A stretch of 64,000 nucleotides of DNA, from contig NZ_ARVU01000001.1 of NCBI RefSeq assembly GCF_000384415.1, forward strand, positions 868,001 to 932,000. Direction: 5' to 3'. Shown here piece after piece: positions 56,200-64,000 of this stretch. How positions within the stretch are numbered: position 1 is the first letter of the stretch; each line of letters opens with the position of its first letter. The translations under genes and the position numbers were made by a program. The notes beneath the pieces are model-generated. The model was not told the DNA's origin. It made no database searches and saw only the letters and a program-made list of their open reading frames with translations. The DNA comes from Cycloclasticus pugetii PS-1 (GTDB lineage Bacteria > Pseudomonadota > Gammaproteobacteria > Methylococcales > Cycloclasticaceae).

Positions 56200-56218
56200 G
56201 CTTTTTTATTAAAAAAGC
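56200..56218. repeat. AT-rich palindrome after cusA
   Basis: GCTTTTTT (56200-56207) pairs with AAAAAAGC (56211-56218) around ATT. It might help end cus transcription but has no following T-run. Confidence 0.35.
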
Positions 56219-56281
56219 GGTAGGGATAATCATGGCAAGCGAGTTTTTAGGATGAAACAAAGAAGCGTCACTATATGAGCA

Positions 56282-56597
56282 ATGGAAGCACTTAAAGTAT
56301 TACAAACAGCTTTGCATGGAATGCTCAACCCAGGTCTTGAGCTACTTCCTCAGTTGTTGGTATTAATTATTCTTCTTGTTATTGCCTACTTTTTTGTAAA
56401 GCTATTTAAAATAATTGCTAGGCGTATTTTGAGCCAAAGCAAAATGCATAAAAGTTTTATAGAGGTGAGCCAATCGTTGATGAAGTGGTGCGCTTAATAA
56501 AAGTGTGCTTGATGACGCTAATATTGAAATTCCATTCTCGTATAGGACGTTGTCTTTGAGTGAAGAGTTAAACGTTGTTACGACGAATTTGGACTAG
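56282..56597 (+). pseudogene. Decayed mechanosensitive channel gene (MscS family)
   Basis: The first frame (56282-56497) encodes 71 residues: an N-terminal membrane helix and RRILSQSKMHKSFIEVSQSL, the MscS pattern before the second helix. It stops at TAATAA. In the +1 frame the sequence continues LNKSVLDDANIEIPFSYRTLSL, the ending of an MscS C-terminal domain, to a TAG at 56595. The pore helix and most of the cytosolic domain are absent, so an internal deletion plus frameshift destroyed the gene. It sits before an antiporter in an osmotic-stress region. Confidence 0.7.
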
Positions 56598-56722
56598 GCA
56601 CTTTATACATACAAGCTAAGGAGAGCTTAAAATGATAGGCTGCGGTTTAAACGCGGTGTTAATAAAAAATTTATCATACCTAAGGCACGCTCCTTTCAAT
56701 AAATAAACAAGGTTACTTATTA

Positions 56723-58555
56723 ATGAATCATCATATGGCAGAATTATTAGCCTCGATCCTTATTGTTGGCATTGCATTACAGTGGATTGGTTGGCGTTTA
56801 AAAATCCCTGCGTTGATTCTACTTATTGCGGCTGGTTTTATTATGGGCCCAGTAACCGGCTGGCTTAACCCCAGTGAGGATTTTGGTGAGTTATTACAAC
56901 CGATGATCGCGTTGAGTGTTGCGGTTATTTTATTTGAAGGTGGCTTAAGCCTACGCTGGCATGAATTAAAGCAGAATAGTCGTGTTATTTATCGTCTTAT
57001 AACGTGGAGTGTTTTACTAACCTTTGCATTTGGTAGCTTGTCAGTTCACTATTTAATTGGTGTCTCTTGGCCTGTCTCATTAATATTTGGCGCTATTATT
57101 ATAGTCACTGGGCCGACGGTAATAATGCCTTTGCTGAAACAAGCTAATCTTAAAAAAGGCCCGTCATCTTTATTGCGTTGGGAAGGTATAGTGAATGACC
57201 CGATTGGCGCATTATTGGTGGTGCTGATTTATGGTTATTATGTACGAACCGAAAATGAAACGCTTGCGCTGGGTGTTTTTATTGGGTTGGCCATTAGCCT
57301 TGTTGTCTCACTGGTTTTGAGTGTTAGCTTAGGGTTGTTTATTGCCCGTTCTTTTCGTAAAGGTCTTGTTCCTGAGTATCTGAAATCTCCATTAATATTG
57401 GTTGCGGTATTACTGGTATATACGTTGGCCAATAAAGTACAAAGTGAAGCGGGCTTATTAGCCACGACTATTTTGGGGATTACGCTGGCTAACCAAAACC
57501 TAAAGACTTTACATGAGCTAAAACGTTTTAAAGAATATGTCACCATTTTATTGGTTTCATCTACTTTTATTGTACTGACTGCGGATATTGACCCCGAAAT
57601 AATAAAGCATCTGCAGTGGCAAAGTTGGTTAGTGTTAGCGCTGGTAATTTTCATTTTCCGGCCGCTTGCTGTTTATCTTTCAACTATAGGTACTGACATT
57701 AGTAAACAAGAAAGGGCGTTACTTGCTTGGATTGCTCCTCGTGGCATTGTTGCAGCGTCAGTTGCGGGTTTGTTTGGCTCAGAGTTAAGCAAAATAGGCT
57801 ATGCGGATGCAGAGTTATTACTTCCCATGGTTTTTGCTTTGATTATTATGACGGTGCTCTTACATGGGTTGACTATTGGTTGGCTGGCTCGCAAGTTAAA
57901 TTTAGCATCTATTCACCCAGACGGAATTATGATTGTCGGAGCCGCCGATTGGAGTACACGTTTAGCAGTTGAATTACAAAAAAATGACATTCCAGTAATG
58001 CTAATAGACACGCAATGGGCGCAGCTAGAATCTGCTAGGATGCAAAACATTCCCATTCATTATGGTGAGGTTTTATCCGAAAGAACAGAAGAGGTTCTAG
58101 AGCTTGCGCACTTTACCAAATTAGTTGCTGTAACACCCAATGAAGCCTACAACACGTTAATCTGTTCGCTTTTTGCGCCAGAACTTGGGAAACGAAATGT
58201 GTACGAACTGCGCTGGTCTAATGTTGATAAATTAAGCGATGAAAGTGTTAATAAGCCCAGTGAGGCGATCGGTGGGGATCGTTTGTTTATCGATGGGGTG
58301 GATGATGAGTATTTTAAAAAGACGTATGCTGAGGGGTGGACATTTAAAAGTACGCCACTAACGGAGGAATACACACTAGACGATTATTTAAACAGTAACC
58401 CGGAATCTACAAAATTAATTTGTTTAATCACGAAGGCGGGCTTTGTCAATTTTTATCCGTGGGATCAAAATATAGAACCAGAAGATATAGCTATTTTAAT
58501 GAGTTATGTTCCACCACAAACCGATACTAAAAAGATAAACAGTGGCGAGAGATGA
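56723..58555 (+). CDS. Cation:proton antiporter (CPA type) with RCK/TrkA-N domain
   Basis: A 610-residue protein with about 12 membrane helices (1-385) and a cytosolic nucleotide-binding domain from about 395. The membrane part has FEGGL at 71-75, TGPTV at 129-133 and EGIVNDPIGALL with the ND pair at 158-159, as in Na+/H+ exchangers of the CPA1/NhaP2 kind. The RCK part shows IMIVGAADWSTRLAVEL and later VAVTPNEAYNTLICSLFA. It probably exports Na+ or K+ under alkaline or salt stress. Its end overlaps the DUF2254 gene by 4 bases. Confidence 0.88.
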   Translation: MNHHMAELLASILIVGIALQWIGWRLKIPALILLIAAGFIMGPVTGWLNPSEDFGELLQPMIALSVAVILFEGGLSLRWHELKQNSRVIYRLITWSVLLTFAFGSLSVHYLIGVSWPVSLIFGAIIIVTGPTVIMPLLKQANLKKGPSSLLRWEGIVNDPIGALLVVLIYGYYVRTENETLALGVFIGLAISLVVSLVLSVSLGLFIARSFRKGLVPEYLKSPLILVAVLLVYTLANKVQSEAGLLATTILGITLANQNLKTLHELKRFKEYVTILLVSSTFIVLTADIDPEIIKHLQWQSWLVLALVIFIFRPLAVYLSTIGTDISKQERALLAWIAPRGIVAASVAGLFGSELSKIGYADAELLLPMVFALIIMTVLLHGLTIGWLARKLNLASIHPDGIMIVGAADWSTRLAVELQKNDIPVMLIDTQWAQLESARMQNIPIHYGEVLSERTEEVLELAHFTKLVAVTPNEAYNTLICSLFAPELGKRNVYELRWSNVDKLSDESVNKPSEAIGGDRLFIDGVDDEYFKKTYAEGWTFKSTPLTEEYTLDDYLNSNPESTKLICLITKAGFVNFYPWDQNIEPEDIAILMSYVPPQTDTKKINSGER

Positions 58556-59898
58556 AAACACGAATTATTCATTTTTTTGAGGTTTTAAGTTCGAACTTTT
58601 GGGTGATCCCTTTACTCTTGCTAATAAGCGGAGCGGGGCTGGCTTTTCTTAACGTTTATTTAGATAAAACACTGTATGCCAGGCATATCGAATTGCCTGA
58701 GTTATATCTATACTTTAACAGTGCTTCAAATATTAGAACCTTATTGAGTGTTTCCGCTACGTCTATACTCGGTGTTGCAGGTGTTTCTTTTTCAATAACG
58801 ATTGCCTCGTTGACACTTGCCTCACAACAATTTGGGCCGAGGTTACTAAGAAATTTCATGTCAGATAGGTTTAACCAATTAGTTCTTGGTTGTTTTATAG
58901 GCACCTTTCTTTATTGTATTTTGATGTTGCAATTTACGGGCTCTATGGAGCTTGATAAAACAACGCCATTTTTCTCCATGATGAGCTTGTTAACGATCCT
59001 CATTTTCAATTTATTGTTATTAGTATTTTTTATTCATCACATTGCTGTTGCTATACAAGCCGAGACCGTTATTACTGAAGTTAATAACGAATTGGTGACA
59101 CAGATGAATTGCACATTTCCAAATAAGGCTGATAAAAATAGCCAGTCGATTCAATTCGATATACCTGATGAGTTAACTAAAAAGTTTGAACAAAAAGGTG
59201 AGGATATATATTCAACGACATCGGGTTATTTACAAGCAATTGATACCGACAACTTAGTCAAATGCGCGACAGATAATGATTATGTTATTAAATTTATCAT
59301 CAAACCTGGTGATTTTATTCTGACAAATAGCGTTATTGCCCATTGCTTAGCAAGCGACCAGATTGAAGAGATAGAAAAAGACATCAATACTCATTTGTTA
59401 ATCGGTAGTGAAGGAACGCCTGAGCAAGACCCAGAATTTGCTGTTCGGCAATTAGTAGAGGTTGCGGTAAGGGCTTTATCGCCAGGCATTAATGACCCTT
59501 TTACAGCTATTAGCTGTATTAAAAAATTGGGTGAAAATATTGCTTTTTTAATGCAGCGCCAATTCCCAACACAATATCATTTAGACGATAGTGGGCAGTT
59601 AAGGTTAGAGTTAAAGCCATTTACATTTAGAGGGATTGTCGATACATCATTCGACCAAATTCGTCAGCATGGTAAAAATGACATTGCGGTTGTAATCTGT
59701 TTATTACAAATGTTGAATAAGTTAATTCTACAATCTCAAACCAAAGAGCATATGGAGGCGTTGAAGGTTCAAGCTGAAGCCATCTCCTCAGTTAATACCG
59801 ATGATGTCATTGCTCTAAAAGATAAGGAAGATATTAAAGAGTTATACGATGTGATTAATGTGTCGTTGAATACAAAAGAATCTACACTGCTAACTTAA
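58552..59898 (+). CDS. DUF2254 family membrane protein
   Basis: A 448-residue protein with four membrane helices in the first 180 residues and a soluble C-terminal half. The signature GVAGVSFSITIASLTLASQQFGPRLLRNFMSDR is typical of DUF2254. The later VRQLVEVAVRALSPGINDPFTA is the second conserved block. The function is unknown. It is translationally coupled to the antiporter upstream (4-base overlap), suggesting a role in ion balance or envelope stress. Confidence 0.85.
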   Translation: MKTRIIHFFEVLSSNFWVIPLLLLISGAGLAFLNVYLDKTLYARHIELPELYLYFNSASNIRTLLSVSATSILGVAGVSFSITIASLTLASQQFGPRLLRNFMSDRFNQLVLGCFIGTFLYCILMLQFTGSMELDKTTPFFSMMSLLTILIFNLLLLVFFIHHIAVAIQAETVITEVNNELVTQMNCTFPNKADKNSQSIQFDIPDELTKKFEQKGEDIYSTTSGYLQAIDTDNLVKCATDNDYVIKFIIKPGDFILTNSVIAHCLASDQIEEIEKDINTHLLIGSEGTPEQDPEFAVRQLVEVAVRALSPGINDPFTAISCIKKLGENIAFLMQRQFPTQYHLDDSGQLRLELKPFTFRGIVDTSFDQIRQHGKNDIAVVICLLQMLNKLILQSQTKEHMEALKVQAEAISSVNTDDVIALKDKEDIKELYDVINVSLNTKESTLLT

Positions 59899-59924
59899 CC
59901 TTATTACACTATATTTCCTGCCCT

Positions 59925-60650
59925 TTATGCGTTTGGAAACCAGCTGGTGTCAATTTCAAAAAAACGATCGATAAAATTCAAGTCCTTCTTGAGCTTGTCC
60001 GGATCTAAGATGGTTATTTTTTTTCGATGGTTAAGGATTTTATTTTCTTGTTTTAATTGCGCAAATGCATTGCTGACACTGACATTTGTTAAGCCTAATG
60101 CGTCTGCAATAACATCTTGAGTTAACGGCATATTGAAGGTTGTAAATACCGTGTTATTGGTATGGATTTTTTGTCTTGAGTATAGCTCAAGCATGTAATT
60201 TGCCACGCGGTTGACGGCGTTGTTCCTGGCTATCATGGTTATTCTGTCTAGTAAAATAGCTTCTTCTAACATGCCTAAGCTAAAAATGAGTGCCGTTAAC
60301 CTTGGGGACTGGATAAAGACCTTATCAAGGTGCTTTTTTTGAAAAGGGCACAAGGTAACGTCTGTGGCAGTTGCAAGGTCACCGAAAGTTTCGCACATGG
60401 CAATATCAGTAAGCCCGATAATATCACCAGGGTAATGAACACGTAGTACCTGTCGTCTGCCGTCCTGTAAGTCAGCATAACGATAGAGCCAGCCACGTTT
60501 TAATATAAACAAATTGTTTTTTTGTTGTTGTAAATTAAGCGTTCTACGTGCTTTGTAATTAACCTCTTGTTTTTCAAGTTCTAAAACTAGCTTTTCATCA
60601 TCTTCACTGATGTCTAGGTAGTAACGTAGTCGTGAAACTAAACAACTCAT
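59925..60650 (-). CDS. Crp/Fnr-family transcriptional regulator
   Basis: A 241-residue regulator with an N-terminal cyclic-nucleotide-binding-like barrel (about 25-140, including HYPGDIIGL) and a C-terminal helix-turn-helix (LTQDVIADALGLTNVSVSNAFAQLKQENKI at about 175-205). The FNR iron-sulfur cysteine pattern is absent and the cAMP-contact arginine is not clear, so the ligand is unknown. It is convergent with the DUF2254 gene, 26 bases apart, and may serve the local stress genes. Confidence 0.88.
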   Translation of the reverse strand: MSCLVSRLRYYLDISEDDEKLVLELEKQEVNYKARRTLNLQQQKNNLFILKRGWLYRYADLQDGRRQVLRVHYPGDIIGLTDIAMCETFGDLATATDVTLCPFQKKHLDKVFIQSPRLTALIFSLGMLEEAILLDRITMIARNNAVNRVANYMLELYSRQKIHTNNTVFTTFNMPLTQDVIADALGLTNVSVSNAFAQLKQENKILNHRKKITILDPDKLKKDLNFIDRFFEIDTSWFPNA

Positions 60651-60783
60651 GATGGCCTGCTTGTTTTTGAGTGAGGTGTTGTTTAACGTTTAATGATATC
60701 AATGATGTTAAGAACCAATGACATAAACGATAAGCCTTGATCATATTACACCTTTCATCAGTATGCCGGTTAAAGTCTTTTAA

Positions 60784-60906
60784 GAAGGTGTGGGAAAGGA
60801 TAATGGAACAAGTGCGTTAGCTGACAATAATGACGCGCTTTATGAAGCGATGGCTTATAACGCAAAAAAGAGGTTTATTACTGCGGCGCTAGAAGAAGTT
60901 GAGTGA
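60784..60906 (+). pseudogene. Possible coding remnant (40 codons, no start)
   Basis: After a TAA at 60781 the frame reads EGVGKDNGTSALADNNDALY, then EAMAYNAKKRFITAALEEVE and TGA. It looks like the end of a helical protein but lacks a start codon and I do not recognise the family. Confidence 0.3.
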
Positions 60907-60942
60907 CTTTAGAGTGGAAATAATAAGTACTTAGTGTGTCTA

Positions 60943-60976
60943 GATCGTTAGGCTTACCGTAGCAAGCCTAACGATC
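60943..60976. repeat. Perfect 13-bp hairpin
   Basis: GATCGTTAGGCTT (60943-60955) pairs exactly with AAGCCTAACGATC (60964-60976) around an 8-base loop. It lies 85 bases beyond the end of the small lipoprotein gene on the minus strand. No T-run follows on either strand, so it may be a terminator helped by other factors or a protein site. Confidence 0.6.
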
Positions 60977-61060
60977 AGACCTATACTAAAGAGTATTTGG
61001 AAATAAAAACAATTAAAACTGTGGGGTTAATACACTATCTATTGATAGAGTAAATCAGTT

Positions 61061-61237
61061 TTAATTAACTTTCTCTTGTAGTTTCTCTCCAGCATTTTCG
61101 ATGCTTTCAGCAGCATCTTCTGTCATGTTGTCGATTTTTTCACCAGCATTTTCAGCAGGGCCGTCTGGCTCACAACCTGACACCGTGATAGCAAATGCAA
61201 GTGTGATAATAATGGTAAACATATGTAGTAATTTCAT
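61061..61237 (-). CDS. Small entericidin-like lipoprotein
   Basis: A 58-residue protein. The signal peptide ends in a lipobox TVSGC, so the cysteine at residue 21 should be lipidated. The mature part is a short amphipathic repeat: AENAGEKIDNMTEDAAES then IENAGEKLQEKVN, similar to entericidin and other small stress lipoproteins. GGGAG lies before the ATG at 61237. It belongs with the DUF1328 and CsbD genes to its right as a small-stress-protein group. Confidence 0.75.
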   Translation of the reverse strand: MKLLHMFTIIITLAFAITVSGCEPDGPAENAGEKIDNMTEDAAESIENAGEKLQEKVN

Positions 61238-61368
61238 CGTACTCCCTATATTTTTTTATTTCATAATGGTAGTGCACTAAAGATATTAACAAAAATTAGA
61301 ATCTTTGTGACACCTAAGTTTTATTCATTAGCCTTTAGGCTCACGAATTGTATGATTAGCCAAGGTAT

Positions 61369-61533
61369 TTATATCTTTGGTTTACGCCCGGTAATCATAA
61401 AAATAATGGCTAAAACAATGCCAACGACGAATAATATCCAAGCTATATTGCTGGCAGTGCCTGCAATACCGCTAAGTCCTAGTACGCCCGCTACTATAGC
61501 TATAATCAAGAATATGACAGCCCAATTAAACAT
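61369..61533 (-). CDS. DUF1328 family small membrane protein (YtjA-like)
   Basis: A 54-residue protein with two membrane helices. The sequence MFNWAVIFLIIAIVAGVLG, then GLSGIAGTASNIAWILFVVG and a basic tail TGRKPKI is the standard DUF1328 pattern. Such proteins are often next to CsbD and lipoprotein genes in stress-induced groups. GGAAG precedes the ATG at 61533. Its function is unknown. Confidence 0.85.
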   Translation of the reverse strand: MFNWAVIFLIIAIVAGVLGLSGIAGTASNIAWILFVVGIVLAIIFMITGRKPKI

Positions 61534-61611
61534 ATTAGCTTCCTTTTTTAAGTAAACTTTAATGCGTAGCTTTAAGGGTCAGTTGTTAGAAACCTTAACC
61601 CTTTAGATTAG

Positions 61612-61812
61612 TTAGTTGTATTTCTTAAACCAGGCCTGAACTTGTCTATCTGCTTCATCTTTTTCAATACCATAACGTTCTTGCAATTTTCCAGATAGTA
61701 TTTCAGTATTGCCTTCAATAATATCTACGTCTTTATCAGTTAATTCACCCCATTGCTGTTGCGCCTTACCTTTGAGTTGCTTCCATTTGCCTTTTAAAAT
61801 ATCGGTATTCAT
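61612..61812 (-). CDS. CsbD family stress protein
   Basis: A 66-residue hydrophilic protein starting MNTDILKGKWKQLKGKAQQQWGELTD, the CsbD/YjbJ signature, and ending AWFKKYN. Members are abundant general-stress proteins in many bacteria, role unknown. GGAGTAAC-type ribosome site before the ATG. It is the first gene of the small stress group on the minus strand. Confidence 0.93.
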   Translation of the reverse strand: MNTDILKGKWKQLKGKAQQQWGELTDKDVDIIEGNTEILSGKLQERYGIEKDEADRQVQAWFKKYN

Positions 61813-62051
61813 TTGTTACTCCATTAATAGTTAAACTAACACACAAAATATTGTGCTTTTCGACTTACGGTTTAAACCATAACAAGGCTTGAAATGAAAA
61901 ACTTTAAAGCAGATTAAAGTTTTCTATCTTTGGCTAAGAAGCTTGTCGGTATGCAGATAGTGAGCTTGGGTGCTCTTTAAAAACAATGACATGTGTTTAT
62001 TTTTCAGGTAAATAGGGTGTCAGGCTATTTTTAGGTTGGCATTCATCATAC

Positions 62052-64000
62052 CTACCATCGCCCATAACGATTTATGTCATATATTCCTGATTCTAATGGC
62101 CGCTTAGTATTAAGTGATGTGGTGAAATCATGCAAAACGTTCCAGAAATTTGGATTCATGCGTCGAATACCCCATTTATTAATCACGGCATCAAATGCCT
62201 CAGGGGTGTCTGCTTGAGATAAGGCAAAAACAAAATCATTTAGCTCCTTGATGCTAATAACAAACATTAGGTTAGGGTAGCTGCCAATTAATTCAGGGAA
62301 AATAGCTAAGGTATCTTGCTGATCTTGGTGCCTTAAAGATTCACCTAAAATAAAGGAGACACTACTGTGACGACGGTTTTTTAACATGCTGTAAGACAAA
62401 AACTGACCGTCTAGCTGTTCAATTTTAATAAAGCTGATTTCTGGTAACCAGTTGATTGCCTTTAATTGCGAAGCAGGGGTGCTGGCAAGCTTAGAGAGTA
62501 ACTGGTTTATTTGAGTACCTTGATGTTCGAACGTTTCTTTTTTAAGGCTGGCTGCTTCATGACATTCAGCATCACAGCGGTTAATACTATCTTTTGCTTT
62601 GGTTAATGCTGGGTAGTCATTTAGTTGTGACGTAAGTAATTCTGAGTAAGGCTCTTTTGTCTCGTAGTTAATGGCTACCGGCGAATCTATATCTATATCA
62701 TGATAGGTAAACTCGGTTTTAATATTGGCGAAGGTTGGGTACCATTTTTTATACAGTGGTTCTCGGTAATCAGCAGGCATTAAGCGCAAGAAATTAACTT
62801 CTGAACTATTACGAATTAAATCAAAATAGAGCCGAGTTTGTGTTTGATGAGAAGCGCTACCAAACACATTAAAACTGACTACTAATTCATAATAGGTTCT
62901 TTCGAGTAAGGGGTAATCCATTAGCCACGTGGTTAATGGTAATTCTCCCTTCCATCCCTTTGTAACAGAAGCGTTATCGTGGTGGCGAAACACGGTAAGG
63001 AAAGCATTGTCATTGACCTGTTCCCCATTCCATATATGTTCCTTGGTTGCACCTTGTGGAAATGTTTTTTGATAGGTGAGTTGACGCTGACCTATATATT
63101 GGTTTCGTTTGGTCTCATATTTCATCCATTGGCTACCAAAATCCAGTAAGGATGTTTTTTCACCTGGCAGCCCTAAGTAAGGATTCATTGCATGTTGGTA
63201 ATCAGGGTTATTGGTGTAGACCTCATGTTTTGGGTTTTCAAACATAACCCAAAATTGGTCACGGATAACATTGGTTGCTATTTGCCCTCGGCAGACTGGG
63301 CCGCGAATAAAGTTGCGTATAAAAAATTCGGCGTTATCTAGTAGAAAACGGTAACGGGCTTTTGCTGGAATAGCCTGATAAGTGATAAAAGGGTTTGACC
63401 TTTCTAAATAAGAATAGCCGGGAAGTTTGTCGACAGACCACCCAGGAGTCATGAATAATTGTTTAAAGTGTTTTAAGCGTTGTTGATCAAACCTATATGG
63501 AATATGGGTTTTATGCACAATGGTTTCTTCAATAGCTTTTAAACGATAATAAAAAGCCTGATTTACATCGTCAAACGGTCTTGCTGTATTAACAGGCATA
63601 ATTTTTTGACCGCTGGGAGTATAAGATCTCACCAGTGAATAAAACTGTATGCCTGCGTTGGGTGAGTTACCGGCAGATTGGTTGACTTGATCGAAATATA
63701 AATGGCCTAAGAAAAGGTGTTCATATAAATAGCGTGCTACCAATGCTGTACGTTTATCGTTACTGTTTAACCAAGTTTCCCACTGGACAATCATTGCCTG
63801 ATGTTCTGGTGAAATATCGATGTTCTTTGTGACGATTTTAGCGCCCTCACTCAGCCAAGTGCTTAAGGTTTGTGCCTCGTTTTCATTTAGACCGGCAACA
63901 GCTAGCGGCATTCCTCCATGTGGGTTGTTTTTTGCGTAGTCAGAAAACTCTCCGGGAGCAGGGCAGGTATTCTCTCGTTTTAAGCCAAGTTGAATATTTT
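62052..64000 (-). CDS. cti: Fatty acid cis/trans isomerase (Cti), 5' end beyond the window
   Basis: The frame runs unbroken to the right edge; the first ATG in it (63911) is internal, because the preceding codons continue a typical protein (KRENTCPAPGEF, then NNPHGGMPLAVAGL). At least 649 residues are present. Cti is a periplasmic heme enzyme that turns cis into trans unsaturated fatty acids in membrane lipids, a rapid answer to solvents, heat or salt. Its heme motif CXXCH should be in the missing N-terminus. Recognition is by sequence memory (AIETIVHKTHIPYRF-like and SARPFDDVNQAFYYRLKAIEETIVH stretches). Confidence 0.85.
   Translation of the reverse strand, partial: NIQLGLKRENTCPAPGEFSDYAKNNPHGGMPLAVAGLNENEAQTLSTWLSEGAKIVTKNIDISPEHQAMIVQWETWLNSNDKRTALVARYLYEHLFLGHLYFDQVNQSAGNSPNAGIQFYSLVRSYTPSGQKIMPVNTARPFDDVNQAFYYRLKAIEETIVHKTHIPYRFDQQRLKHFKQLFMTPGWSVDKLPGYSYLERSNPFITYQAIPAKARYRFLLDNAEFFIRNFIRGPVCRGQIATNVIRDQFWVMFENPKHEVYTNNPDYQHAMNPYLGLPGEKTSLLDFGSQWMKYETKRNQYIGQRQLTYQKTFPQGATKEHIWNGEQVNDNAFLTVFRHHDNASVTKGWKGELPLTTWLMDYPLLERTYYELVVSFNVFGSASHQTQTRLYFDLIRNSSEVNFLRLMPADYREPLYKKWYPTFANIKTEFTYHDIDIDSPVAINYETKEPYSELLTSQLNDYPALTKAKDSINRCDAECHEAASLKKETFEHQGTQINQLLSKLASTPASQLKAINWLPEISFIKIEQLDGQFLSYSMLKNRRHSSVSFILGESLRHQDQQDTLAIFPELIGSYPNLMFVISIKELNDFVFALSQADTPEAFDAVINKWGIRRMNPNFWNVLHDFTTSLNTKRPLESGIYDINRYGRW

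Larger units (their letters stand above)
60651..61060. other. Gap upstream of the Crp/Fnr gene with a remnant and a hairpin
   Basis: About 410 bases. It holds the promoter of the regulator, a 40-codon open stretch at 60784-60906 and a strong hairpin at 60943-60976. No intact gene is supported. Confidence 0.5.

Noticed and set aside
61307-61555. 82-codon plus-strand frame
   Set aside because: It is the antisense of the well-supported DUF1328 gene.
1-64000. CRISPR array, rRNA operon or insertion sequence
   Set aside because: No regularly spaced repeats, no rRNA sequence and no intact transposase were seen anywhere in the window.

Overview
The window is one chromosomal stretch from a gammaproteobacterium. 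Housekeeping neighbourhoods are gamma-typical (ffh-rpsP-rimM-trmD-rplS; recA-recX-alaS-lysC-csrA-tRNA-Ser; comEC-exbB-exbD-lpxK-trm112-kdsB; csiV-mfd; lolCD). A full ectoine/hydroxyectoine operon with its own aspartokinase and MarR regulator points to a halotolerant, probably marine cell. An adenosylcobalamin-dependent ribonucleotide reductase, a copper/silver efflux operon and a fatty-acid cis/trans isomerase fit the same picture. Relatives of Methylophaga or Cycloclasticus are my best guess, but the genus is inference. The DNA is moderately AT-rich and several genes appear to use TTG or GTG starts.

Layout. 1-13.8 kb: cysM, rlmD, an L,D-transpeptidase, a lone FliL-like protein, nagZ-hpt-mtnP, a DUF3581 gene, csiV-mfd, a small exported protein, lolC-lolD and a DUF2062 gene. 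13.9-20.9 kb: comEC, exbBD, lpxK, trm112, kdsB, a low-molecular-weight tyrosine phosphatase and a YpjD-type membrane protein. 21-35.3 kb: ffh, the rpsP-rimM-trmD-rplS operon with a clear terminator, xerD, dsbC, mutS, pncC, recA-recX-alaS, lysC (with an internal start for a regulatory subunit), csrA and tRNA-Ser(GCU). 35.5-43.9 kb: a membrane-anchored EEP phosphatase, then the minus-strand block ectA-ectB-ectC-ectD-ask-TPR, and divergent ectR with two matching palindromes in the shared control region. 44.1-47.4 kb: tRNA-Arg(ACG) and a split class II ribonucleotide reductase (nrdJa-nrdJb) preceded by two NrdR boxes 31 bp apart.

47.4-49.6 kb is the accessory part. Two promoterless-looking genes (an unknown protein with one membrane helix, and an Mrr-like PD-(D/E)XK endonuclease with a zinc-binding cysteine set) each end in an attC-type folded recombination site. 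They are therefore integron gene cassettes, with no integrase in view. The pair is bracketed by two related hairpin repeats in opposite orientation (RAYT/REP type), and a broken RAYT transposase start lies just downstream. 49.8-56.1 kb: a small Cys/His-rich exported protein and a cusCBA-type operon keeping the copper-binding methionine triad. 56.2-64 kb: a decayed mscS gene, a CPA-type antiporter with an RCK domain, a DUF2254 protein, a Crp/Fnr regulator, three small stress-type proteins (lipoprotein, DUF1328, CsbD), and cti running off the right edge.

Taken together the right half is dominated by osmotic, envelope and metal stress functions, the left half by core metabolism, translation, DNA repair and envelope biogenesis.
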